In this document: positions 22,459 to 35,302 of the stretch, in pieces
Numbering within the stretch: the stretch's first letter is position 1
How the letters are laid out: each line of letters starts with the position of its first letter
Assembly (NCBI GenBank): GCA_001792895.1
Contig: MARA01000018.1
Location: 1-64,000, forward strand
Source of the DNA: Lentinus brumalis
Taxonomy: Eukaryota > Basidiomycota > Agaricomycetes > Polyporales > Polyporaceae
DNA: 64,000 bases
Direction: 5' to 3'
The notes under the pieces: generated by a model
Told to the model about the DNA's origin: nothing
Database searches by the model: none
Seen by the model: only the letters and a program-made list of their open reading frames with translations
Translations under genes and position numbers: made by a program

Positions 22459-24139
22459 CTACACCGTCTCCTTACTCCCTCGCATTCCCGACAATGTATC
22501 CGCATCCTCAGTGCCCTGAGAGTGCAGGCTCTCCGCGCCCGGCTGAGTCAATACGACGAGAGCTCCAGACGCACGGCGTCCCGCTCCCGAAACCGAAAGG
22601 TGGGAAGCATGCCGGCTCGACCTCGACCTCGACTCGAGCGTGACGGATAGAGGGTTGCGGATCTGCGACGCGCGGGTATTCACGGTGAAGTGAGTCGTGA
22701 ACGCGAAGGAACTCTCCATCTGAGATTTCTTGAGCGCGACGAGGACAATGATAAACATGGGATAGATTGCCTGAAAGATGATCGCTGTCAGAGGGACGAG
22801 GAAACCGCAAGGAATATACTTACGATGAGTGGGACGAGGGCTCCGTCGACGAAGTAGCCAGCGACGAGCCAGTAGGAGACCCTGCTCGATCCATCGCTGT
22901 AGATCGCGAGGTTCATCTCTCCGACCTGGTACGCCACAACAAATACCTATGCGGCGTCTCATGAGCACCGTGAATAGCAAACCTAACCATGGACGTACCC
23001 ATATTGCCCCGTACGCGAGACCGGACTCGGTGAGAAGGATGAGAATCCTTTCCACGCTTGTCATAGTCGACCCCTCAGACAAATACTGCTTCAGGAACCT
23101 TCCGTGTACCCTAGCCACAAGCGTGAGCTCCTGGTCTCGTATCACGGTAAACAAGGGACTTACCAGGCCTTGTACCCAGTCAGACAAGTTGCCACGACGT
23201 TCGTAGTGAGCGATAAAATGGACGCCGCCGTCCCGAACCTAGTACCCGCAAAGAGCCTGCCCAAACCGCCTTCGGACGTGCTTACAAGTGCAATGTTGCA
23301 TGCGCCACATGTGTCTACCACGCTGAGTGCTGCCGTCGTCCGTGTAGGTATTGGGGTACAAGTTGCGGAAATCAGCAATGACCGACGTACCGAAAGTCGC
23401 GGAAAGCAACACCGCGCAGAGACTCAGGACCACGTAGCGTGACAGTCCTCTCCAGATCATCGAGGCCCTCCACCATACGATCGCATCCCCGACGAAAACC
23501 TAGACACGCAGGGAAAGCTGTGAGTAAAGCGCTCGCTGAACAATGACATTACGCCCAAACTGCTTACGTTGATGGTCAGCGCAGCCGTCTGGATGCACGA
23601 CATCCTCGAGACAAAGTTGGCCGTCCGCAGCGGGTTGAAGAGCGCCTGCGAGTCTTGCGCAAACGCCGCATTCGCGGCGGCCACCTCGTCAGCCTGGACG
23701 GCAAACGCGGAGATATATCCAGCGACGCAAAAGAGCGTCGTCGAGGTGTAAAGAACGAGCGTCGCGAGGAGAAGCATCAAGGGTCCGTGGGTCGTCAGGC
23801 CCTTTCCGCTGTCCACGGACTGCCAGTCAGCGTGCAGGATCCCCGACGGCGACAAGCTTCCCGGGGAGAGAGGAGGCTTACAGCAGAATGTAAGTCGTTG
23901 CAACGGCCAGACTGGTTGCGACACCTAGATAGGATGAGAGAACAGCGTTAGCATCCGAGGCACGAATGTGGGGGACGGGAGTTCGAACACGCCGCACCGA
24001 ATAGAATCGACGATAGGATGGTGTTGAGCAGCTGAGGTGTCTGGGAGACTGTATCGACGACAAGGACCCAGAACGCCTCCGAGCCAGAAAACCCTCCTGG
24101 AGACGACGTCGACGGCGAGCCTGGGAGGAGGAGAGACAT
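22459..24139 (-). CDS. Seven-helix membrane protein A (local paralogue family)
   Basis: It is a multi-pass membrane protein of unknown function, one of six in the window. About nine exons join cleanly with GT-AG introns from MSLLLPGSPSTSSPGG to GMRGSKETV. Predicted helices in order include VATSLAVATTYILL, the stretch around LLLATLVLYTSTTLF, FVGDAIVWWRASMIW, VVLSLCAVLLSATF, SILSLTTNVVATCLTGYKAW, ILILLTESGLAYGAIW leading into a VAYQVGE block, and VDGALVPLI plus AIYPMFIIVLVAL. The diagnostic block is GDAIVWWRA. Between helices 4 and 5 an extracytoplasmic-type loop carries VDTCGACN, shared with B and C. The tail is hydrophilic, Ser/Arg-rich. No lesion seen. The 7TM layout recalls receptor-like fungal proteins, but nothing shows a ligand or partner. 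Confidence 0.75.
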
Positions 24140-24392
24140 GCTGGCTACGCGACGGTTTGGTAGGAAGAGTCGCGACTAGTGCTCGAGGTACTCCTGCCGG
24201 ACACGGGAAGGGGTTATGTACTAGTGCATATCACGCGGCCGAGGAGATGACATTGTGGTGGACCGGCGAACGCTTCCGTCTGCATGAACGACAGGGGACA
24301 TCGCGCGCTCGATGTCGAAGCGGTGCATCGCTGTCCAAGATGACGGATGCGTTGCCCAAGAGGGAGGCGCTAATATAATGTCGCACCGGAGG

Positions 24393-24845
24393 TACCAAAA
24401 GTGCATTAAGCCAGTTTCCGGGGACCCCCTCCCCCCCTCCACCGTGGGAAATCGCCTTATATAGTATGTTTTCCGCATGTTTTACGACATGAACTACTGA
24501 AACGGGACAACTAACTTTCCTGGGTTGCTCGAAGCTCTGTAGATGATCTTGAGAGAAGATATGCATACATTGCAGTGGGTAGTTGCTGCATTTATGCCCG
24601 TCTTGAGGCTCCCGGCCACCTCGGCTTATCGAGCGCGCACCTCCCAAATGGCATCACAGACGCCCGTGAGCTGCAACCAGTCTCGGAGAGGGGGCCAACA
24701 AGGGTTATATGGTCCCCACAACCCCTGATGAGCATGTAGGAATGTTATGGACGTTGCTGAAGCGCTGAAGCCTGGTAGCAGTCAGATATATGTACTACGA
24801 GCCTCTGCAGGCCATCCTCGAATGGTCTACCAAAAGTGCATTAAG
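24393..24845 (+). repeat. Direct repeat pair of 18 bp plus C-rich tract
   Basis: taccaaaagtgcattaag occurs at 24393-24410 and at 24828-24845, each followed within about 20 bp by a ggaccccc/ctcccccc tract. The copies are 435 bp apart. They could be ends of a small element or a local duplication. Confidence 0.75.
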
Positions 24846-25297
24846 GACCCCCGGACCCCCCTCCCCCCTCTTCCCACGGTTTAATATTTATTTAGCGCCT
24901 CCCTCTTGGCGTTGCCCTGCTTTCGGGTTCTCCTGCCCTTATTCGAGTAGCAATTTTCGCTCCCTTACAGCTCCAACGGCGGAAGGAGCCATAATTTGTC
25001 TGTATCCAGCGGACGGTTCGTAACCCTCGGGCTGCTACAGGGGCTGACCTCGAAGCCATCGCCGCGGCAAGGCCGTTTCGTCAATGGTGTAAGCTTCGCT
25101 TGGGGAGGGCTCAGCGCGAGCTGCCATGACAACGAGAGCCATCCGATGGCCTTTGACAAGAGAACGATTGGGTTCCTACACCGTATGTTCCGGCCACAGC
25201 AGACAGTCAGCGCGAACCACAACACATGTCAGAATAACATACCCAAAACGGGCGGCGGTGCTGTATCTTCTAGGCCAAGCCACCGCGCCCGAACTTC

Positions 25298-25510
25298 TCG
25301 AAAATCTAGCACGTCACCTCTGACAGTTAGCATCGCACAGCGACCCTATAAAGTAACCGCTTTCTCAGCAACTCACTTCTAGAAGAATAGTATGTCGGAG
25401 ATATGTCGCCGCTGCTACGTTATAATTGCCGTTCCTTGATGGTCGATCTTCGGATACCAGCGTTCGCGCGACTGCGGTCTTCGCCCCGGGAATGTCGCAG
25501 TACGACCACA
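25298..25510 (+). repeat. Segmental duplication block 1 (upstream of 7TM gene A)
   Basis: The stretch around tctagcacgtcacctctgac and the later stretch around cgttccttgatggtcgatct match 31722-31765 and 31840-31950 with scattered differences and in the same order. Both lie upstream of a minus-strand 7TM gene (A and C), so the duplicated unit was gene plus promoter region. Confidence 0.65.
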
Positions 25511-25899
25511 TTTGTCGCTGACCTGTCTGGCTTCTCCGCAGGTGCTGTCCCTGTTGCACAGCCCAGTGGGGGCGCGAGGAGATTGATAAGGAGGGTAAAG
25601 AAGAAGCAGCCCGTAGCCAGGTACGAGCGGGTACGAGCGTTGCAGGATCTCTTGTGAGGAAGGCGAGTGTCAGACAATGAGGGCTAGAAGTCAAATAGGC
25701 GCGAGGGGGCCGAAGGGAGCCAGCAGATCTGAACGCAGGCAGAGTGTCGCCTTTCGGAGTGTCGGAAGGCATTGTGGAGGACTGCTTTGATCGACGATAT
25801 CCGATAGGTTCCGCTCATGATTGTATCGGATGGTCTTATATTCGAAAGCATGCGGGAAACCGGGGAGTGTTTCTCTTCGCCATGGCCACTGCAGGTAGA

Positions 25900-26323
25900 A
25901 CTCCATCTTCAGCTCCGCGACCCGTGCGGCTATCGCGACCCTCCGGTACCCCTCTGGAGCTCAAAGAGCTGCCTCCCGCTGCTCATGCGTAGTCTTCGCA
26001 CTCCTGTCACACGCATCGCCCCCAAGGAGCTTCAGCTCTACGACGTTCCCAGCGTGCATTCGGCCGGCGAGATGCCGTACACCTCCGACACGGCCATCCG
26101 CAGTCTGATGCGCTCCAGTTCCTCCCACATCCTCCGGTCCTTTTTCGTGCAGCTCTCGTCGGTCATACATAGAGCCTAGGCAGCGCAAGAATACACTAGT
26201 GTGCGGTCTTGCAACATAGTTGTAGTAGAGAATGCTCACACCGGGTGTGACGTCACACGTGGAACTCGATATTGAAGATGTCCAGCGCAAGGATGGCGTG
26301 TGCAGCCAAGGCCCAGTATACAC
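25900..26323 (-). pseudogene. Decayed copy of the small unknown gene at 47.7-48.3 kb
   Basis: Read on the minus strand in shifting frames it matches the gene at 47670-48300: MTDESCTKKDRRMWEELER against ITDESCAEGDQGMREELER, then a block ending PEVY/SEVYG, and finally KTTHEQ followed by PEGYR. The frame changes inside the match and stops interrupt it. The intact copy gives the better idea of the product. Confidence 0.55.
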
Positions 26324-26992
26324 ATTCTATGCGGGCTGCATTAGAGCGAGGCCAAACATGGAGACTCCTTGCACAATGGTTCGAAGATTATTAAAACATG
26401 ACATCTCGCGTCATACATGACGGGATACTCACCGTCGCAAGCAGCCCGGGTAGGTATCGAGGGACAAATTCTGAGCAGTACTGGAGCAAACTATAACGTT
26501 AACTGCCCCGAGTGCGAAGGCTACTGGCTTCAATACTTGACGGAAGTCGCGCTATCGTCGCGGATGGGTAGAACAATAATATTAATCAACTTGAACTCCG
26601 GTCGACGAGATCTATGGAGGAGACATACCTGTGAGATATTACCAGCGCTGTGTCATAGTACAGCTACATTACCACCATTAGACAATACACAGACCGCAAG
26701 ATGCGATGACGCGCACGAGGTAGAGGAGAGGATGCCATGACGGTCACGAAGAACCAGCGCGTGGCGAGCGCGCTCTTCTCATCGTGCTGACGTAATATGT
26801 TTTCTCTGGAACAGGTAATTCAATTGCCTTATTTGTGTCTTCACGACAAAAGCCCTACTACGTCGCCGGCCGTCCAGACTTTTGTCAATTCCCCCGACAC
26901 GCGCAACAATCTCGAGCATTCGCTGCAATTCTTGAAGTGAGATAGAGCCTGTATGTGCCCAGGGATTCAGAGCGTACAAACACCGATCTCAT
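26324..26992. other. Spacer left of 7TM gene B
   Basis: No gene could be supported. Open frames here are short and show no family motif. Confidence 0.4.
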
Positions 26993-28543
26993 TCAGAGGG
27001 CTCGCTCGACGTCCCGTTCCGATTCTGCCATCGCAGAATTCGACCCCACAATGGACGACCTGCTTACGACAAGCCTTCGCCCACTGCCATCGGATCTAGG
27101 CGTAATAGGAGACGCGGCCGCGGGGATATGGGACTCGCACGGGATCTGCGTCGAAAACATGTACGGCCCGTCCGTCTGCGTCCTCTTAAGTGCGACCATC
27201 ACGATGATGAACATCGGATATATAGCCTGCGTTCGGCATGCGGGCCAGTAGGGAAGGACTGACACGTGCTGCCGAGAGACAGAACAGCGCTCACAATGAC
27301 CGGAACCAACCCTCCATTCACGAAGTATCCGAGTACGCCCCAGAAGCTTGCGCTGCCTGTGTCATGCGAGAAGATGTTGTGGTTGTTTTCGCCGCCCTGC
27401 CACACCACGACGAGTACCTGATAAAATCTCGAAGATGAGCGTGATGGAGAGCATTGATCAGAAACGGCGACATACCCATATGGCACTGTAGACGAAGCCA
27501 GACTCCGCGATGAGCACGAGTATCTGCTCAGAGCCCGTCAAGACGAGCTTTCGACTGAGATGTCCGAGGGAGCGGATGTGTATCCTGGAGCTGGACTCAA
27601 CCATGGAACATTAATGCAAAGTCGAGTGATAAACATACCAAACTCTGTACGCCGTAAAGCACGTCGCGACAGCGTTCGTAGCGAGGGACATGCCGGCTGC
27701 GATCACCCCGAATGTCGTCCCGGAGAACAGCTGTCCGTTCCCGGGCGTGGATTCGACGATCGACAGGTTAAAGTTGCACGCGCCGCACGTGTCGACAACG
27801 CTGATAGCTGCGCCCCCCGCATCAGTAGGTACAAGCTTCGAGGAAGAAAAATACGACGAACCAAACGTCGCTGCCAGCAGCAGCGAAGACACTGCGAGAA
27901 TGACGCGCTTTTCCTTCACCCCAGGCCAGAGCATGTACACCCTCCACCACACGACAGCGTCTCCGACAGCGATCTGCGCATCCCATCAGCTGTGTCAGCT
28001 CCAACAAGAATCACGCGTGCAGCAGACGCACGTTGACAACCAGTGTCCCCGTCTGGATGCACGTCATCCTGTCTCCGACCGCATACACCGCAATGGGGTT
28101 GAACAGCGCCTGCACGTCGCACTCGCTGATCGCGTTTGCGGCGGCCTGTGCTTGACTCGCGGTCGCAAAGACAGCACGCAGCGCTGCCCCGGTAAATGTC
28201 GCCGTAGAGGCGTAGAGCACAAGTATCGCTGCGAGCTGCCAAGCCGCCGATCGCCGGTAGACACCCTTTGCGCTAATATGTCGGAAGATCGGTCAGGTTA
28301 TATCGCGCAGCCGCAGCGGGAAGTGGTTTACGGACGTGAGTGTGTACACAGACGCAACTGCGAGGCTGCTGGCGATACCTGCAGACGTGTGAGTGCGATT
28401 TCACGCTCTCGGGATCGGCTGTGGAGCTTACCGAACAAGCTAGCGGTGACTACGATATTCACGAGCTGCTGGCTGTGCGCAAGGGTGTCAAAAACAACGA
28501 CCCACATTGCCAAGCTTCCCGCGCATGAGGGGTTTGAGTCCAT
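26993..28543 (-). CDS. Seven-helix membrane protein B
   Basis: It belongs with A and C but is the most divergent. It starts at MDSNPSCAGSLAMWVVVFDT (28543), and GT-AG introns keep frame to the stop after AESERDVERAL. Helix blocks include GIASSLAVASVYTL, LAAILVLYASTATFT, IAVGDAVVWWRVYMLWP (family signature, WWRVYML here), AAGMSLATNAVATCFTAYRVW, ILVLIAESGFVYSAIW and GLVPVI then AIYPMFIIVMVALKR. The loop motif VDTCGACN is kept. The glutamine/alanine-rich segment before helix 3 differs from A and C. The C-terminal tail is longer and Ser/Arg-rich. No stop or frameshift seen. The cellular role is unknown; localisation in a membrane follows from the hydrophobic segments. Confidence 0.7.
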
Positions 28544-29499
28544 AGTCAACGCGGTCCAGAAATGGTCGAGTGGCGAGAGTAGGTTCGAACAGGCTTGCTC
28601 CTTCCTGGGGCAATTCTGGAGGCGATATATAGGTCCTCCGGAGGTGCAATAACACGGGGTACTGAGACACTTCCGTGGCATGCAGGATCTCATTGCAGGC
28701 AGAAGTGCACTAAGTGTTGACCGTCGCCTGGCATGGGATGATAGATTAGAGGTAGATCTGCTCATGAAGACGCTCGGATAGTATTTGAAGGAGCACCTCT
28801 GCCAAACTGGATATGAGGGACAGTGGACATTCAGTCTGCATAAAGTAAAATTACTTTCATTAGTCGCAGTATTATGAAGCAGGCTCATAGTATGCGGCCG
28901 TACCTGGAGCTGTCGATGTCGTACTGATGGAGGTCCGTGGAGTTCCGAGTGCCCGAACAGCATTGAGGGCTCGAGCTCCATATCGGACAAGCGAGTGACT
29001 TCAGAAGTTCACGACAGTTGATCATTTTGCACGAGTATCAGTTGCCAGTGCTTGCAACGCTGCTTGAACATCGCCTGATTGATCGACTTTGGAAGCTTTC
29101 TCAGTGTACTCATTATTCTGTGTGTGCAGTCTACCAGAGTTAGCGATAGTAAGACAAGTCATGTAATTGTGCATTCCCGTACCCGAGCGAGTTCACAATG
29201 ATGGAGGCCTCGGAGTGAAGTTGCTGGGAGAGGGCCGCGGTCGCCAGCACATCGAGTCACCCTGTCACAAACGCGTGACATAACGCGTCCATCACACCCT
29301 CCCCTGAGCCGACGCGCCAGCGAGTCAACGCTAGCGAGTCAGCTCGCAGAGCGCGGAGGTCAACATATATCAAGTAGGGGTTTACTGCATACTTATACAA
29401 AGGTTATTGATCGTCGAGTAACATAAATAAGTGGCTCGGAAGACGAGACCACGAAAGAGATTCAAATCAACAGCATCCAGTCCATCGGAGTTCGAGCAG
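28544..29499. other. Spacer between genes B and C
   Basis: Nothing coding recognised. It contains the upstream region of B and the 3' region of C. Confidence 0.5.
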
Positions 29500-31175
29500 C
29501 TACACAGTCTCCTTGCTCCCTCGCATTCCGTGAAACGGATCTGAGTCCTCAATCCCCGAGTGCAGGCTGTCTCCTCCCAGCTGCCTGAGCGCGACCACAG
29601 TTCCGGACGCACGGCGTCCTCCTGCCGAGAGACTGGCGTTGTTCCGGCTCGGCCTAGAGTCGAGCGTGACGGAGACAGGGCTCCGGAACTGCGATGAACC
29701 CGCGAGATTGGACGTGAACGCGAAGGAGCTCTCCATCTGCGACTTCTTGAGGGCGACGAGGACGATGATGAACATTGGATAGATCGCCTAATGAAGCGGG
29801 GCGAACGACATGCTGTCAGCGAAGGCGACGAGAAGGCAATGGATGTGCTCACAATGAGCGGGACGAGTGCTCCGTCCACGAAGTATCCGGCGATGAGCCA
29901 GTAGGACACCGTGCTCGCGCCGCTGCCGTAGATCGTTTGGTTCAACTCTCCGACCTGGTACGCAACGACGATCACCTGAGGCCGGTCATGAGCAAGTACT
30001 AAGCTCATATGTATGAGCCAACCACGATCCGTACCCATATAGCTCCATACACAATTCCGGACTCCGTGAGAAGGATGAGGACCCTCTCCACGCTGGTCAT
30101 GGTCGAACCTTCCGCCAAATAGTCCTTCAGGCACCTGCCATGCTCCCTAACACACAGCGTCAGCATCTATTCTCGTCCCAGGCGAAAGACGCAACTTACC
30201 ACGCCTTGTATCCAGTCAGGCACGTTGCCAAGATGTTAGTCGTAAGGGAGAGAATGGACGCGGCCGTTCCGAACATGGTTCCTGCGAAGAGCCTGCCGAA
30301 ACCGAGGTTGGAGTGCGTCACGAGCAGAACGTTGCATGCCCCGCATGTGTCTACGACGCTGAGAGCTGCCGCGGTCCGTACCATGGCCTTAGCAAGTACT
30401 CAGAAAATCAACGTGAACACGCAACAACATACCGAAGGTAGCGGAGAGCAAGATGACGTAAACGCAGAGGATCACGGTTCGTGACCGTCCCATCCAGATC
30501 ATCGAGGCTCTCCACCAGACGATGGCATCGCCGACGAGGACCTACATCAAGAGCACCGCATGTCAGTGCGTGAGTCAAACAACAGAATAACAGCAGTACT
30601 CACGTTGATGGTAAGCGCGGCTGTCTGGATACACGACATCTTCGACACGAAGTTCGCCGTCGGCAGCGGGTTAAACAGGACCTGCGAGTTCTGCGCGAAC
30701 GCTGCATTCGCAGCCGAGACTTCCTCCCCCTGGACGGCGAACGCAGCCACGTATCCTGCGATGCAGAATGACGCGGTGGACGTGTACAATATGAGCGTGG
30801 CAAGGAACAAAGTCAAGGGTGCGCGGGCATTCAGGCCCTTCCCGCTACCCACGAAATGCCGGTCAGCCGGCAGGACACTCGAGGAACGCGGACCCTCCGG
30901 GTAGATAGAATGCTCACACGAGGATATAGGCCGTCGCCGCAGCGAGGCTAGTAGCGACTCCTGCCAGCATAAACGATAGCATCAGCAATAGACCCACGGC
31001 AAAAGAGACGAAGCCCCGAGCAGGACGCACCGAACAGGATCGACGAGAGGATGGCGTTCAGCAGCTGCGAGGAGTGCGATACGGTGTCGACCACCAGCAC
31101 CACAAACGCTTCTGAAGCACCGATTCCCGCCCCTCCTGAGGACGACGGCGAGGGTAACCCGGGGAGGAGGGACAT
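29500..31175 (-). CDS. Seven-helix membrane protein C, close paralogue of A
   Basis: The protein runs from MSLLPGLPSPSSSGG to GMRGSKETV, with the same exon layout and nearly the same helices as A: ATLILYTSTASFCIAGYVAA, VLVGDAIVWWRASMIW, SILSLTTNILATCLTGYKAW, VLILLTESGIVYGAIW, GYFVDGALVPLI and AIYPMFIIVLVALKKSQMES. The conserved loop VDTCGACN is present. The tail keeps the same repeats of Ser/Arg and the identical end. A and C also share upstream DNA, so they are products of a segmental duplication, younger than the split from B. No lesion seen. Functional role unknown. Confidence 0.75.
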
Positions 31176-32199
31176 GCTGGCTGCTCACGAACTACGCGGG
31201 TGATGTTCACGACTGCAACTCGAGGTCAGCTTCCCCAACGCGGAGAGGGGTTATGTACGTGCCACGACCCGGTTCACGATGACAGTGTGATGGAACAGCG
31301 AACACGTCCGATGGCGTGACTGACAGGGAAGAGCGCGCTCTCGCCGTCGAAGCAGTGCATCGCTGTCAAACGTGGCAGACGCGACGCCCCCATCCCGCGG
31401 GCGCACCCACGGTTGACTGGAGATTGCTGGTGTCTGCCGAGCACATCTTTCAGAGATCTGTTTGTCGTCATGCATAAGAAGTATAGTACTCACTTAGAAC
31501 ATCTGTAGTCTGTGATCCCCTGCAGGTCGCAATGTCATCGTGGTCATGACTTCGGCTACAATGAAAGGAGGGGAGGTATGAAGATGCCGTGTGTTAGCGC
31601 TTGCCAATGCGTTAGGACGAACTATACATATGTGAGATGATAGGGGCAAGTGATACGTACGTGAGACAAACATACCGCTCGCCCGTGCCTAGTGAGTTGA
31701 GTATGTACCAACAACGGCGTCTCTCGCAAGTCTAGCACGTCTAGCTTTGACCATCAGTATCGCGTAGGAATACTCTATGAGAACTGTGCTGCATTTGCAG
31801 CAACGCACCTGTGAAACAGGAGATACGGCAGTGCGTCGGAGGGCTGCCGCCGCTACGTTATCGTCATAGTCTTCGTTCCTTGATCGTCGATCTTCGAATG
31901 ATAGCGTTCGTGGGACTGAGATTGTGGCCCGAGAACCTCGCAGTACAGCTCACAGCCGTCGTCTGCGGCCATGCAATCTATGTGGACGTTGCCGCACGCC
32001 TCTCTCGCTGTGCGGGGCCCGCTTCATGTGCATGGAAGCAGAAGACCTGAGAGGAACAGAACCAATACAGCGGTTGTACTTGCCATGCTCACGAGGCGTG
32101 TACAAATCCATGACCGACAGTCTTTGGATGACGGGCCTCGAGGTTGTTTGCCTCTAGTGATCACGTAGCTGCCGCGCACGCCGGTCTACATAGCTAGCA
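31176..32199. other. Spacer upstream of gene C with the duplicated block
   Basis: It contains the second copy of the duplicated upstream DNA (31722-31950). Otherwise no gene is seen. Short frames within the duplicated block are not conserved between the two copies. Confidence 0.5.
31722..31950 (+). repeat. Segmental duplication block 2 (upstream of 7TM gene C)
   Basis: Partner of 25298-25510; see that entry. The shared order is the tctagcacgt block, a stretch with cagtatcgcg, then cgttccttgatcgtcgatct. Confidence 0.65.
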
Positions 32200-34619
32200 T
32201 TTCTGCTGCAAAGCACGGTTACGATCGATGAGGAACGAAGAGAATCGTCTTTTAGGTACGACGATTCCTGCCAGCGAAGGTAACGACAACTGATGTCCGT
32301 GGGAAAGTTGTTGGAACTCCGATAGTCAGTAGTAAGTGATTACATAAGCACATGTAAGAACCAGGTAAGAAACTTTCTTATGTCCTGGAACCCCAGATTG
32401 AGGTTAGGAGTGCACAGCTTTAGGGTTGGCAGACGCTCATGCAGCTCTGTAGCGCAAGTCCAGCATGGTCCTGCTCATCCAACAACTCTGAGTGTTGCTT
32501 CATTTTTGTAGTAGATATAGAATGCAATATAGACTTCTAAGATGCTGTAAGGCAGACTTGTAGTTGAACTATGCTGCACTGCACTCTCTGTCTCTCTATC
32601 TACCCAGTACACATGATTATGCTGCAGCTTAGTGATGTGCTGAGCCCGGCTGGAAGCTGGTTTGTAGGCTCTCAAGCTGGTCATCTTTAAGCTGAGCTGG
32701 GCCGCTATGTCTATCATTCAGAGATGCTTCTTCAGTACCGCATCTGATGCCTATGACCACCAAGGTCTTAACTATTATGGTTTATGACAGACTCAGCCCA
32801 GAGCGCAACAATCTTTCACATGGGTCCAATTGTGAATGCCATTCAACTGCTTCCAAGATAGTTCTTATGGTATAGATGGGGTCAAGGTCAAGGATGGTAA
32901 GGTATCAAAAAGCAGTTGCAGTTTGAAGAGCTCAGGCAGCAAACACACACACTGCCTGAGGGTGGTCTCTTGGGAGGTCCATCGGAGACAAGCAGAGATA
33001 ACCTGAGAAGAGCTTGAGTAGTCTCAGAAGGGGTGTCCAAGGCCTGATGGATGTCCAGGGCTGTTGGAGGAGTACATCAGAATAACTTGTACGGCTGTGT
33101 GTCAGCATGTAGGATTATCCCAAGCACTAAAGCAAATAGAGGTCATCTCTAATAGTCTTGTAGGTGGGAACAGAGGCAGCCGCTCAGATTGCCACCAGTA
33201 CTGCCAGTGCTGGGGTGGTCGCTGGTGGTTGCGCCTGTTCAATGTTGGCTCTGCATCATCCTTAACTGTCATCTGCATTGCTGGCGGCAGGCTCTCTGGT
33301 CAGGCTTTCCGAGGTACATAAATTGCATGGATCCATACTTCTCTGGCACTCTGTGTCTCCGGTGACACTGCAACAACCATGACTTGCGCTTACTCTCCGG
33401 CTGGTACTATATGGCTAACTCAGCCCACACTTCATTGTATCTTGGCAGCCTACTGGTCTGATCCTAGGTCATGCTCTTTGTCCTGTGGCCTGCTGCACGT
33501 GCTGAGGGGTGCATCATGGTCTAGCTCTTGGCTTAGGTATGTATTGAAGGGGTTGGCTTGCCAGCCCACTTTGCAAGGTGTCTGCAATGTGCATACATCT
33601 TGAATCCAGGTGCCCACTTGTTGGCTTTGTGTAACTTGTAATATTCTCCTCGCTGGAGTCGTCGCAATGAGGCGTACATCTGTAGTCCACTCTGTATTGA
33701 ACATGGTCTATTTAATTGCAATGACAGCTCAGGTGCTTCCTACCATGATATGCATGAACAGAGAGTGTCACCCGACCATAGTGCTAAGTATTTGGAATCA
33801 AGCTTCTGCTGGCTCGGGGGCCCTTTGAGAATGTCTCGACTCTCCCTTCACCGTGTATTTATTGCTAGCTGTATTGAGTTTGTCTCTGCCCGAGGGCCTG
33901 AGATGATCAGAGATAATCTCGCAAGTCTTGTGGCCCCTGACGAGACCCTTGGGATCACCCATGAGACAAATTCTGAGATGATCTCTGGTTGTCTCGGATG
34001 CCCCTCACAAGAGAACCTCCTCATGCAGTGACATGGACATATATAAAGCTGGACTTGCATCAAGCAGGTATCAAGCAAATATATGTACAGGCAAGGTACT
34101 ACATAGCAGTCCAGAAGTAGAGTAACAAAGGCAGTAGTCTGGGCAATAACAAAGGTAAGAAAGGGTGATAGTAGCATAAAAGTAACCAGAAGCATCACAA
34201 GTAATGGGTGAGCTTCTGATCTAATTGAATATCAATGGTTCTAGTGTGATCTGTTAGGACAAATGCTGCATGTCAGTCTCTGAATTGATCAATTGCAACC
34301 ACTTATAAGACACTCATAATTATCTTGAGCTCACATCATCCAGCCAACTTACTCAACAGCATCAGCAATATGTCATTACTCTGTACTGTTATGCACCATT
34401 TCACTAAACTACTTACTGATCAAGTACACCAGCAAATAGTGTCATCACTGTTGCCCTATTTGATTGCCAGTACCAAGCAATGACATCCATAACTGATGAG
34501 TGCAATTCATCCTATTGTTGACGTATAAACAGCATAGTAACAGAATTAATGGGTGGTGGACTGACATTAGCCTCAGCTATGGGTCTTTTGTTGGAGTCAA
34601 TGATCACCCACGCATTGTT

Positions 34620-35100
34620 ATCTGCTATATTTCCTTGTACTGCTCTAGTATCTGTCACAGTTGCCCTCATAACACCCACTTACCCACTGCGTTATTATCT
34701 GTGTCCTCCTTATATTGCTCTAGTATCTGGCACAGTTGCCCTCAAAACACTCGCTTACCCACCGCATTATGATCTGCCATAGTCCTTCTTGTATCGCTTT
34801 GCTATCTGCTTTGTTATCCCTCATAGTTGCCCTTATTATACCCACTTACCTGCTGCATTATTATCTGCCATAGTCCTCCTTGTATTGCTTTGTTATCTGT
34901 CATAGTTGCCCTCATGATGCCTACTTACCTGCTGCAGTATTATCTGCCATAGTCCTTCTTGTATCGCTCTAGTATCTGTCATAGTTGCTCACATAACGTC
35001 CACTTACCCACTGCATTATTATCTGCCATAGTCCGCCTTATATCACTTTGTTATCCACTTTGTTACCCATCATAGTTGCCCTCATAACGCCCACTTACTC
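34620..35100 (+). repeat. Minisatellite, six units of 75-91 bp
   Basis: Units begin at 34620, 34697, 34772, 34863, 34942 and 35021, each starting near atctgccatagtcc and ending near cccactgcattatt. One unit is longer (91 bp) through an internal duplication of ttgttatc. Open frames over it encode only the repeat. Confidence 0.85.
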
Positions 35101-35302
35101 TATTGAGAACAAAGCCCACAGCTTGCCTGATTGCCGGTGTCATCCAAAACTACTGAATGCAATCCATCCAGTTATTAAACCCTACTGATGATACTGATGC
35201 ATGTTATTTGTGATAGACAAACTAGAGCCTCTGTTAGAAGTCCCCATATTGAAGTTACTTATCAGTTTGTAGAGCCATTGCCAAAACAATCCTAACAGCT
35301 TA

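Larger units (their letters stand above)
24140..25899. other. Spacer upstream of gene A, with duplicated blocks
   Basis: No supported gene. It holds two copies of an 18-bp unit followed by C-rich tracts (24393 and 24828), and blocks near 25298-25510 that are repeated upstream of gene C. Short frames such as 25403-25657 fall in the duplicated DNA and have no conserved domain. Confidence 0.5.

Noticed and set aside
33830..34250. Possible Copia-type LTR with a tatataaag box
   Set aside because: No second LTR, target duplication or coding part could be found, and no primer site was convincing.
34500..34772. Open frame of about 90 codons with repeated Cys/Ser/Pro blocks
   Set aside because: It lies within the minisatellite and simply translates its units; no start context or homology.
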